From UBA4636 sp963650915 (lineage in GTDB: Bacteria; Bacillota; Clostridia; Christensenellales; Borkfalkiaceae), in contig CAVJMJ010000004.1 of assembly GCA_963650915.1 (NCBI GenBank), forward strand, positions 1 to 64,000: a stretch of DNA of 64,000 bases, written 5' to 3'. Positions within the stretch are counted from its first letter, which is position 1. Every line of letters starts with the position of its first letter. The notes below the pieces were generated by a model that saw only the letters and a list, made by a program, of their open reading frames with translations, was not told the DNA's origin and made no database searches. Of the stretch, positions 20,301-24,105 are shown piece after piece. The position numbers were made by a program, and so were the translations under genes.

Positions 20301-20958
20301 GGCAAGCGGAATCATGGCAGCCTTCGTAGGTTTGAAAGTTTCCGACCTTAACGAGATTACCTTGAAGAAACAAATCAACACGTTGACGCTCGGTGACGTT
20401 ATCGTTATCGACAATTCCAACAAGATTCTTTACGCTTTAAGGGATACCAAGATTAGCGAAATGTCTACCGGAATCAATGCAATGCAACTCGGTACCATTA
20501 TGGGCTACACCTATGATGAAAACTTTAAAGCTTGGTACAAGGGAACGACTGCAGTAACAGGTTTGTCAGCGAAACTTGCCGAAATGACGGTTCAAGAAAT
20601 CGGTCAAAACGGAATCAACGCAAGCGACTTTACCGTCGGCGACGTATTCACCCAAACCGGTGATAGTGAAACCAATGCGTTTATCGAGTTTATCGGTACC
20701 CAAACAACGCTCGATGCAATTCCTACGACCGTAACTAATAACTTCAAGAATAATCTTACCGTAGGTAAGGCAATCGATATGGGTATCTTCGGTGATTGTC
20801 TTTCGACAGACGAAGAAAAAGATGCTATGGATGTGTACTTCATAAAGAATTCTCAAGGTAGCATTACAACTCAAGAAGCGGCAAGAACATACTGGACAGG
20901 TATGCAAGTTAGTAAATTCTTAGGTGAACTTATCACCGCGGCTTTGAAATCATCCTAA
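5311..20958 (+). CDS. Giant membrane-anchored repeat protein, ~5215 aa, function unknown
   Basis: One uninterrupted frame, apart from a run of N, encodes about 5215 residues (order of 560 kDa). I start at 5311, where AGGAGA sits 6 nt upstream; a TTG at 5272 has no such site. The N-terminus MGNILRR plus a hydrophobic stretch of about 25 residues looks like an uncleaved signal anchor with the bulk outside. Residues about 40-4190 are degenerate ~50-residue repeats with recurring phrases such as FGDVTIGDI, LSVNDLVGF and LNKLLDTELNF. Two related hydrophobic modules start near residues 2718 and 3713 (each ending EEATW...LGYT). Residues about 4190-5215 are LGEALGYTKV...WYNG repeats. The chain is acidic and Cys-poor. 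No LPxTG, catalytic motif or known binding domain is seen. A surface stalk, adhesin or envelope scaffold is plausible but unproven. Confidence 0.9.
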   Translation: MGNILRRVIAFLLGIVFTITSLIGGVVGGAYYAYKYVSPIKSIGLDQDTQEALGDLSDATIEELVDLITRAMSPEDNGEYTFERLAEEYGLDLAKLLDNMGIDTSGVDKTSSDWKALESISILSFLSDPNKILESTKLKALYPLLPSLLGSPLDELLSAEAQSALGEFTLSQLISADEATGELGIIKAIKGLKIGSLLPEVFDSSFDVTTHEYVYDVKQDGSLKDLTFLNLIGNVPLQGIFNIAEGKDAMTELMEGELTSITKTRISDILNMFADVAGEEVAGVISQYTKVFGDTTIADLFRKTEAGTYEFAYDNLLSGLEFGYLAGFDKVDGEWVDKDGNAPTGLLAFIADISLGEVLNNEGDVVGMINAAAGDLSLMTVYETIFQPDEDGRYPLIIERLGTIKVSDILGDGQDAIVDNLKLSLKVALEGTTLRDAVYSFVDESVQKELESVKIVDALLNVKIDSFILDEYTVQDILKIFDEALGELTVGEIAGIEPTDDALKLLMDYKLGNIFDGVIAILDGEKSPTEIVESFIGQYRVGDVFGILAGFEYDESADYWAKNGKYAAMGLFDLLNMPIARFVALFDDSYDFDFMSVVDDIQIADVAYTVLLAVGLDEYLVETAEDGKITYLLGGDFADFAPLSKVILTVTVSDIRNNLTDGAYWLNRLGKISIGDLTAYVINKLLPLEIKLDYSNGKWVVTSDYLAGLIQSVANTTVGGIVDAVKSGDPELIKQKIFDKLGDTNVGDIVYAVLELAGLKGYVQTAATDSGYEMTAEYADFNNLANALFGLSVKDIVANATDVDWWFEKLGNIKVGDPIAYFINKFAPDMTATLEEGKWNVTGTMGAVLTGLFNITVSELRDPDAIQLVRESFGEVTINDIVGSLITDEKIKANGFVAAILGISVNDIIDMAQSETMPDLVCALQEIFEGVTIGMVVDLTGADLSAYNYGLVERILGTEFEFLFGLLISPDVKEEILYEYGDISLGEVVYTALKIAGVENIVEKFEDGESVKYLTVGEYSDFAALSEKLLSVTVEEVLNNLNGEYWADRMGKIALGDLTAYLFNKVLPLEIEFNYSNGKWAITSDYLDELIKNVANTTIGDIVNALKSGDPELIEEKFIAKLGTTNVGDIVYAVLSLAKVTDVMVKDSSDCGYTLTEKYADFNTLAQTVFGILLSDIITNGDDGEYWIEVFGDTTIGDFADYFLTQELKENGFIKAVRDISVNDVLTLVKSESLSDIVYTLQEIFEGVTVNDVTKLFGVTNTNNEALNKLLDTELNFLIGLINTPDIFGELAYEFKDISLSDAFGDLLEGKIDKENAFVKATLSVTFGDIFGICGADNKEEIADIIYNRYIGVYVGDIMSLFFEVDRNQQAVSTIADVLINDLVAAIVNDNVVEYLYKTFGDVTIGDILFTTDKSHEVFGYTVSKVDGKWVAVSESGNLDSLVGDILNVKLKGIYDDVQDLDELEADLIKVSGNVTLGEFGKLVYDNSELQIGVVDKLYALKLADVIKNVFEGSILDYLKEFALDLSVNDLVGFLLTDEVKNNAFMKASLGITGNTVLGLVQSETLADVVYKLQNIFDGVQVLNITELFGLGNTDNVALNKLLDTELNFFFGLIGTNDLVGEISYEFGDITLGDAISKYIEDVVDVDNMLIKSTLSFSVDDVLDMITAQSSQEIVDLIFDKYVGVNVGDVIELFAVIPDTKLTETIVDINLVSVAKAIMDGTVVDFMKTTFGETTIGDIAYTILSVANADGVILETANGYELSEAYAELNDFFGTISAIKVVEFAENASDAEYLKGIFGETTVGNVLDIVIPEDVEENKFVKAVRGISVNDVVEMAQVEDVSSLVTKLQTIFDGVQVLNVTELFGLNNTDNDALNKLLDTELNFFFGLIGTNDLVGEISYEFGDITLGDAISKYIEDVVDVDNMLIKSTLSFSVDDVLDMITAQSSQEIVDLIFDKYVGVNVGDVIELFAVIPDTKLTETIVDINLVSVAKAIMDGTVVDFMKTTFGETTIGDIAYTILSVANADGVILETANGYELSEAYAELNDFFGTISAIKVVEFAENASDAEYLKNVFGKTTVGNVLDIVIPDDVEENKFVKAVRNVNVNDIVAMATAEDLPTIVNKLEDIFNGLTLNDACTLVYKEEINNEALKKILGTEFNFFFDLMLSTDVLGDFREEFGTLSIKDAIGSYVTVENAFLDATMALNVENVFAMAEATSANDILGEVKKIYEGVTFGNIFELAGISQTSNEALNNLLDTKINTVIDIVLAEDKLGAIADEFKDVTLGAAIKDFLTGKVDTENAFVKALLTFGVATVIDIVKAEDTDALIEIFQGLFKDVTVGDLVGLFYNDVPTDAANTIYAVKLNDIVKAINEDRLFAFLYDTFGDVALGDIVFKSGELYDVGSYQVYKTENGWKAESTTGELSDLLTKVLNVRLGGIYDDVSSQEQLKEDLTTLVGDTTVGDVGTLAFDNEQGIGVIDKLYAIKFADIIEASFNGTILSMLKDFAYGVTIYDLVGFLLGDTLNNNAFVKATLGISAQTVENLANAGVPLYAVADLYSGVVFGDILAICGLTEAPVSCAEPLFEAKLDNLIRAINDGTITEYVIDTVGDLAISNVINDVETLTGATIISDELLNNAFVSAVLGISVETVYDAVTSENSLNAFAEIFVGSTLKDVYEIFAEVPEFDSLKTILSLDIGNLIKDLSAGNTATLEKTLTQAFDELPVGIKAGIITTAALVGVTIYLVNNDLFVKLVKDILGEEATWGSVLGETLGYTHNETTGNYSSKYGVNPLMNMLLNENVATTLTTGYPLFNNIKNYVTIGNLLTAYDQFGDTVANALGMSIVSTTDGYALDGEYKNFTDNLFNLALGDFFTEENALKDGQSIKDLLYDTFKLNTIGDLTGYFIDDEIEKNLFVAAVLGVSLEDIIYLTKVNAVDDIVVKMQDIFEGVEIVNITELFGLGMTSNDALNAVLDTKLGFLFSLITSTDVLSAIRAEYGEITLSAIFAQIIPEDVASNAFMKATLSFSVETLFAILATDNLTDAFAVVKKLYDGVTFGNALELFGATDMKNEALHKLMSVKINSVIDALLAEDKLGSLVGVIGDLSVGDFIAPAEGTDNLFLQETYAIDVQTIYDLITAEDVNERVETLRGIYAKSDFGDVYELFSGMSVTENNGLNKLLDITFVSVIDAIFAENRTEALVNLVGGITVGDFFKTEQTPDKTLINETYAISVKDVYDLIVAEGLSGKVNKIKEIYAKSSIGSIFEMFDIGDKDNEGIAKVFGITFVEIIDVLMADNKLDATFNVIGDLSFGDFFEPAGGTEKTLLKETYSIDLCDIYDFIVAPGISGKVDKFEEVYAESSIGSIVELFTDKSYSENNGLNKLYAIKFTSILDAVMSEDKLQSTLDLIDDITVGDFIEPADGTDNTFLNETYDISVQNVYDLITAEGLSGKANKVKELYPQSSIGDTLGVFDIGDLGNKALNKLYAIKYSSIIDALMSEDKLGESVKLIGTISIGDGLSLAKTYTNSFIVESLSINVQNVYDVIVKDNLNDRLDVIRGIFVESDIESVFEAFGLKLSGNRGLDKILDTKLMKIVDIALSGDVVNEIIKEIGDITVKDFFGSGESSNSNKFLKATYSISIKNVIEVARDFSVNTLFSTLATIYNGVKLVDVLNMFTSASLDGAVKEAFNLELDSLFTAIATSDYSYVKTYLKSVYNATTTLEKVGLAAVVGGMATALYFINNDLLVSLATKAFGEEATWADALGGVLGYTLNDDGNYVNAIGYNSFMDTLLKEKVKATLTKGYPLFNTFKTHVTIGNMLTASTSVANAVTNAIGMNIVATEKGFALDNEFKPFTDNLFNYPISEIMASAKVVIDPSLIKESLYNTFSVNRVGDILAFFVNRQSVVSLVAEFDETASEWQVTGTGASVIARMLNVTFAEVYTMLKNKDYSVVSKVLGDTTLLDVVKAFKPELADNATIAFVLNLAIKDVINCVRGQITIGSLIGDWTIGDIAGDYLPDMIDKDSEFAKVFLGMTLSEVYGMRSGAKSKIMEKFGEFTFGDTLGFFGYNVDDDTDALVKSVLDLKLNIFDGGLNGGLEVIMNTVKGQKLGLILGYTYDEDKGVWYDGSTEVTGIFATLAGKTITEISDPEFFNGLKLGEALGYTEKDGVWYNGDKELDGIVGAMVGHTIKEITNDPTSVIMDIQLGEALGYTKVTDDEGNVTWYNGEVSDANKVTGVFATLASKTIKDISEKPDDIINGIVLGEALGYTKVTDDEGNVTWYNGEVSDANKVTGVFATLASKTIKDISEKPDDIINGIVLGEALGYTKVTDDEGNVTWYXXXXXXXXXXXXXXXXXXXXXXXXXXXXXXXXXXXXXXXXXXXXXXXXXXXXXXXXXXXXXXXXXXXXXXXXXXXXXXXXXXXXXXXXXXXYTKVTDDEGNVTWYNGEVSDANKVTGVFATLASKTIKEISDDPSGIINGVVLGEALGYTKVTDEEGNVTWYNGTTEVTGVIASLVNETIGDIASKSDEIINDVLLGDALGYTKVKNGDGTIDHWLDKDGKKVTGALGNLASKKIGEISKDPNFVNNLTLGEVIDIDSSNKILYALKGTKIGDLSTAINDMEIGTVLGYYKVTDEATGAVTWYTDEECTNKATGITAALSDITIKDLNETTLKNKINTLTLGEVITIDDDSNSILKVLSDKKIGNLSSALNDLYLGEALGYTKVTDEEGNVTWYNGEVKEGNEASGIMAAFVGLKVSELNDNAKLKEKIEDLTLGDVITINENSNSILKALEDTKISGLSGAIDGMKLGKVLGYTYDETNKIWCTDADKQNPAIGITGALSDLTVKELNDETTLKAKINTLKLGEVITIDNNNKILSNLSETPIGEMSDAINNMQLGTVLGCYQDTDGKWYTDAEKQNSATGITGALADLKISELDDATLKTKIEGLKLGEVITIGENSNSILKVLQNTEISKLGTALDDLYLGDALGYTKVTDDTTGEITGWTKDGKEASGIMAAFVGLKVSDLNEITLKKQINTLTLGDVIVIDNSNKILYALRDTKISEMSTGINAMQLGTIMGYTYDENFKAWYKGTTAVTGLSAKLAEMTVQEIGQNGINASDFTVGDVFTQTGDSETNAFIEFIGTQTTLDAIPTTVTNNFKNNLTVGKAIDMGIFGDCLSTDEEKDAMDVYFIKNSQGSITTQEAARTYWTGMQVSKFLGELITAALKSS
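10101..11520 (+). repeat. 825-bp in-frame duplication inside the giant gene
   Basis: Positions 10101-10695 and 10926-11520 read as identical over 595 bp, offset 825 bp (275 codons). Flanking bases of the two units diverge. The lack of third-position changes points to a recent duplication or gene conversion. Confidence 0.88.
17899..18897 (+). repeat. 171-bp (57-aa) tandem repeats at the C-terminal region
   Basis: Units starting with GAAGCTTTGGGCTACACC begin at 17899, 18070 and 18241, exactly 171 bp apart and almost identical. More diverged units follow the gap, for example at 18727. Each unit encodes LGEALGYTKVTDDEGNVTWY followed by a segment ending in a TIKDIS-type phrase. Confidence 0.9.
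18296..18567. other. Assembly gap of 272 N inside the tandem repeat
   Basis: The N run falls within near-identical 171-bp repeats, where short-read assembly commonly fails. The distance between matching TAC codons on both sides (18253 and 18568) is 315 bp, a multiple of 3 but not of 171, so the true copy number and gap size are not known. Confidence 0.95.
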
Positions 20959-20980
20959 TCCTTAATACCCCGAAAATCGT

Positions 20981-21009
20981 TTGACAAACGAAAAACAATT
21001 TGCTACAAT
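20981..21009 (+). promoter_or_regulatory. Promoter of rpsF-ssb-rpsR
   Basis: TTGACA at 20981-20986 and TACAAT at 21004-21009, 17-bp spacer, 23 bp after the stop codon of the giant gene. Transcription would start near 21016. Confidence 0.82.
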
Positions 21010-21015
21010 ATCTTG

Positions 21016-21215
21016 GCTTAAGGGGTAAGCCTCTTAAGCCGAGATATACCTCGGCAAGCGGTAAAATAAAAATTACGCTTTCCGACCAATAAAAAACAGC
21101 GGAAGTCCGCTAAAAATTTGCGCCAAAACGCAAAAATTGCGTAACCCGCTAAAAATTTGCGCCAAAACGCAAAACCTTGTCTGCGGGATGCAGACCGAAT
21201 AAGTCCGGGAGGTAA
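21016..21215 (+). promoter_or_regulatory. rpsF leader with 29-bp direct repeats
   Basis: A leader of about 200 nt. A 29-base sequence at 21107-21135 recurs exactly at 21146-21174. Near the gene, GTCTGC-GGGAT-GCAGAC forms a hairpin followed by CCGAATAAGTCCGGGAGG. Leaders of rpsF operons in many bacteria carry an S6:S18-binding structure with a conserved CCG; the CCG runs here are compatible but this is not proven. Confidence 0.4.
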
Positions 21216-21221
21216 AAAAAC

Positions 21222-21509
21222 ATGACTAAGTACGAAATGCTTTACATCTTGAACGCCGAAGCAACCGACGAAGTTAAAGACGCTATCATCGATAGATTCG
21301 AAAACCTCGTTAAATCTAACGGCGGAGAAGTCGAATCCATTGACAAATGGGGCAACAAGAAACTTGCTTACGCTATCGACTACAAGACAGAAGGTTATTA
21401 CGTTTTAATGACGTTTGCGTGCGATCCTTCTTTAATCAAAGAAATCGACCGTGTTGCAGGCATTAACGAAAACGTTATACGCAGACTTATCACTAAACGC
21501 AACGCATAA
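21222..21509 (+). CDS. rpsF: 30S ribosomal protein S6
   Basis: A 95-residue S6, which binds the central domain of 16S rRNA together with S18. Recognisable features are the N-terminal MTKYEMLYIL, the KKLAYAIDYKTEGYYVLM strand-helix region and the short basic C-terminus. GGGAGG precedes the ATG by 8 nt. It starts the rpsF-ssb-rpsR cluster, with ssb 14 bp downstream. Length is normal; there is no C-terminal glutamate tail as in enterobacteria. Confidence 0.97.
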   Translation: MTKYEMLYILNAEATDEVKDAIIDRFENLVKSNGGEVESIDKWGNKKLAYAIDYKTEGYYVLMTFACDPSLIKEIDRVAGINENVIRRLITKRNA

Positions 21510-21523
21510 GTTAGGAGAATTTT

Positions 21524-21925
21524 ATGAATAAGGTATATCTGATTGGTAATTTGACAAGAGACCCCGAACTTGCCGAAACTTCAAGCGGTATAAAAGTTTG
21601 TCGTTTCGCAATTGCGGTAAACAGAACTTACGCGGGTAGCGACGGTAATCGCGAAACCGATTTTTTCAACATTACGGTTTGGCGTACTCAAGCCGAAAAC
21701 TGCGGTAGATACCTCAAAAAGGGTAGCAAAGTCGCAATAGTAGGCAGTCTTCAAAATCGTTCTTACGAGGACAAAGAAGGCGTTAAACGCAACGTTACCG
21801 ATATCATCGCAAGCGAAGTCGAGTTCTTGGCGTCACGCTCGGCTCAGGACGGCGGACAGGAAGAGGCACCTAAAAGAGAAAGACCTAAACTGGAACCCGT
21901 TACCGATGACGATTTGCCATTCTAA
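21524..21925 (+). CDS. ssb: Single-stranded DNA-binding protein
   Basis: A 133-residue SSB. The OB-fold covers roughly residues 1-105 (MNKVYLIGNLTRDPEL, then FFNITVWRTQAENCGRYLKKGS), followed by a short acidic tail ending DDDLPF, the peptide that binds replication and repair partners. TAGGAG precedes the ATG. The gene lies between rpsF and rpsR as in most Firmicutes. Its linker is short, only about 25 residues. The normal rpsR spacing is disturbed: about 510 bp of repeat DNA follows. Confidence 0.97.
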   Translation: MNKVYLIGNLTRDPELAETSSGIKVCRFAIAVNRTYAGSDGNRETDFFNITVWRTQAENCGRYLKKGSKVAIVGSLQNRSYEDKEGVKRNVTDIIASEVEFLASRSAQDGGQEEAPKRERPKLEPVTDDDLPF

Positions 21926-22436
21926 AGTGACCGCCCGCCGAAACCCTTTCGCCTCGTAATTCGGTTTTTTCCCCTTTTTTAGTTGCGGGTTAAACCCATT
22001 AGTTAGAGGCAAGACCTCGTAATTGTGGGTTAAAACTCATATAGTTGTGAGGTAAAACCTTATAGTTAGGGGTAAAAACTCGTAATCGTAGGGTAAAATT
22101 TATGTGGGTTGACACCTTGTAATTGTATGTTAAAGCCTTTTTATGGGTAAAGCCTTTTGTAGGTAAAAACCTTATGCGGGTTAAAACATCGTAATTGCAA
22201 GTTAAAGCCTTTATGGTTACAAGTTAAACCTTGTGCGGGTTAAAAACTCGTAATCGGGGAAAGAAAGCCTTATAGTCAGGGAAAGGAATCGTTTTCGTGC
22301 GCCTAAAAAAACGCAGAAAGTTTAAGTTGCCTTATGTAATTTCGGTTGCCACAAAAAGTTGTCGGTAACCCCGTAAAATGACGGCAAAACCGCTTTCGTG
22401 CGCCTTAAAAAAAGCATTCTACAAGGAGTTTATATT
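21926..22436. repeat. Degenerate tandem repeats between ssb and rpsR
   Basis: About 20-30 bp units resembling GGGTTAAAACTCGTAATTG recur loosely from 21985 to 22270. A second pair of similar pieces, each containing TTTCGTGCGCCT followed by an A run, lies at about 22292 and 22394. A hairpin GGTTGCC/GGTAACC (one mismatch) is near 22344-22372. No gene is visible. A short CCGAA/TTCGG stem followed by T runs just after ssb (near 21938-21980) may act as a weak terminator. Confidence 0.65.
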
Positions 22437-22679
22437 ATGGAAGAAAAAGCTAAAAAGCCCATGAGAAGACCCGGCAGAAAAAAAGTCTGCGCCTTCTGTG
22501 TGGAAAAAGCTGAATTTATCGATTACAAAGATTCTGCCAAACTCAGAAAATACGTTACGGAAAAGGGTAAAATCCTTCCTCGTCGTATGACCGGCGTTTG
22601 CGCTAAGCATCAAAGAGAGCTTTCCGAAGCCATCAAAAAAGCAAGAATCGTAGCGTTACTTCCCTTCAAAGGAGAGTAA
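22437..22679 (+). CDS. rpsR: 30S ribosomal protein S18
   Basis: An 80-residue S18, partner of S6 on the 30S platform. The core RKYVTEKGKILPRRMTGVCA and the C-terminal KKARIVALLPF are conserved. CAFC near the N-terminus together with CAKH gives the four-ligand set of zinc-type S18 proteins. I place the start at 22437 because AAGGAG lies 9 nt upstream; a GTG at 22398 would add 13 residues not found in the family and lacks a ribosome site. It probably depends on readthrough from rpsF-ssb across the repeat-filled gap, or on an unrecognised promoter there. Confidence 0.96.
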   Translation: MEEKAKKPMRRPGRKKVCAFCVEKAEFIDYKDSAKLRKYVTEKGKILPRRMTGVCAKHQRELSEAIKKARIVALLPFKGE

Positions 22680-23181
22680 TTTTTTCTCGGTGAATCCCCC
22701 AACGGCATATATTTCGGCAACTTTGGCGGTATATTCGGCGACATATCCGACGGCGTATTCGATGGTGAAAAACCGAAAGCCCTAAATCGGGAACACGAAC
22801 GTTCCAACTCGGGAAACCGTACTCACTAAATCGGAAACTCGAACTTACTAAATCGGCAAACACCGCTTTGGTTATAAACTAACGTTCGGTAGTTAACCAC
22901 CTCGCTCGGAAGCCTCGGTCGGAAATTAACCGCTTCGGTTGACAATTAACGGCGTCTAATCGTATTTGTCGTTTCCGTTTCGGAATTTAATCGTTTTGTT
23001 GATTGTTTAGTTGGTTGACTGTTTTATCAATTGATTGCTTAGTTGATTGATAGTTCGTCGATTGACTGTTTAGTAAGTTGATTGTTTCGACGACCGATTG
23101 CTTAGTTGATCGTTTTGTCGATTGGTTTGCTTAGTAAGTTGACCGTTTCGTCGATTGACTGTTTGGGTGAATAACCATTAT
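22680..23181. repeat. Intergenic degenerate tandem repeats
   Basis: No gene is seen. Three loosely repeated blocks follow each other: TCGGCGACATATCCGACGG-like units at 22705-22765, CTAAATCGGAAACTCGAAC-like units at 22780-22865, and GTCGATTGACTGTTTAGT-like units from 22985 to 23170. Confidence 0.6.
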
Positions 23182-23220
23182 TTATGGCGTAGCGATAAAT
23201 AACATATCGCTACGCCATAA
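23182..23220. terminator. Perfect 16-bp inverted repeat, possible terminator
   Basis: TTATGGCGTAGCGATA at 23182-23197 pairs perfectly with 23205-23220 around a 7-nt loop. No clean T run follows, so a terminator role is uncertain. It abuts the 50-bp tandem array. Confidence 0.6.
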
Positions 23221-23416
23221 TTGTATTTTACAAAACATTTGTTTTGCCTTTCCGCAGGTCATCCTCATAATTGTATTTTACAAAATATTTGTTTTGCCTT
23301 TCCGTCAGGTCATCCTCATAATTGTATTTTACAAAACATTTGTTTTGCTTTTCCGCAGGTCATCCTCATAATTGTATTTTACAAAACATTTGTTTTGCCT
23401 TTCCGCAGGTCATCCT
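23216..23416. repeat. Four tandem ~50-bp repeats
   Basis: Units at 23216-23265, 23266-23316, 23317-23366 and 23367-23416, each beginning CATAATTGTATTTTACAAAA and ending CAGGTCATCCT. They differ by one or two bases. There are no unique spacers, so this is not a CRISPR array. Confidence 0.92.
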
Positions 23417-23700
23417 GAGCTTGTCGAAGGATCCAGCCGTAGGCGCATATATATAATATGCCGTTCCGCATTTGCCTTCCTTGCGCAAAGGAAGGTGGCA
23501 GTCGTAGACTGACGGAAGGATTGTTCATATAATTGCCGTTCTTTGCAAGCCTTCACCCGGTAGGGGTGCGTAGGCGTTAAGCAAACAGCACAGTGTGCTG
23601 TTTGTAGCCGTAGCCCGAGGCTTTAATAGCCGAGGTGGACAGGTGTCGCTTTGCGGTGGATGAAGTTGGACGGATTATATAATCGCTCAACATGACGAGA
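23417..23700. repeat. Second mosaic of hairpin repeats
   Basis: Contains CCTTCCTTGCGCAAAGGAAGG (near 23474-23494), a CAGTC-GTA-GACTG hairpin near 23496, the ~95-bp element at 23548-23648 and a TCAACATGACGAG tail. The same pieces, mostly inverted, make up 1-600. Confidence 0.65.
23548..23648 (+). repeat. Copy 2 of the ~95-bp structured repeat
   Basis: Matches 461-556 in the opposite orientation. Its 23-base perfect palindrome is at 23582-23604. Compared with copy 1, three palindrome base pairs are exchanged on both sides (two G-C to A-T, one A-T to G-C) and a T-G wobble becomes C-G. Confidence 0.72.
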
Positions 23701-23784
23701 TAAAGCGTAAAAAAAAATATAGCAAATTATGCACCCGTTTTTAAAAAACGAGTGTCTTAATATGTGTAAACAAGTTAAGAGTCC

Positions 23785-23838
23785 AAAAGCAAAAGCAAAA
23801 GCAAAAGCAAAAGCAAAAGCAAAAGCAAAAGCAAAAGC
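23785..23838. repeat. AAAAGC microsatellite, nine units
   Basis: Nine exact hexamers in a row. Shorter runs of the same hexamer are part of the 176-bp repeat at 42188-42539. The surrounding 23700-24105 is A-rich, holds two copies of a CGAACAAACAAATTTCT segment (near 23921 and 23990) and no convincing gene. Confidence 0.9.
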
Positions 23839-24105
23839 AATAAACATTAAAACAATAAACAAACGCACAAAACCAATCACGGCAAACGGCAATACAAAAA
23901 CACTCAAAACCGTTTCAAAAAACGAACAAACAAATTTCTACCCCCACAAAAAAAACAAAAAAACAAACCAAAAAAACGTTTCAAAAAAACGAACAAACAA
24001 ATTTCTTAAAAAACAAAAAACAAAACGGTTGCAAAATATCGTTCAGTAAAAAATTCAGATATAAAGGCAAAAATTCGTTAACTAAAAATTAAAGGAGTAC
24101 GGATT

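Noticed and set aside
9024..20907. Antisense reading frames across the giant gene
   Set aside because: They mirror the repeat periodicity of the sense frame, lack ribosome sites and resemble no protein family.
23216..23416. Possible CRISPR array
   Set aside because: The units are directly adjacent tandem copies without unique spacers, and no cas genes are present.
23729..24049. Lysine-rich 106-residue reading frame
   Set aside because: It is created by the AAAAGC microsatellite and A-rich DNA, has no ribosome site and contains a KAKAKA run.
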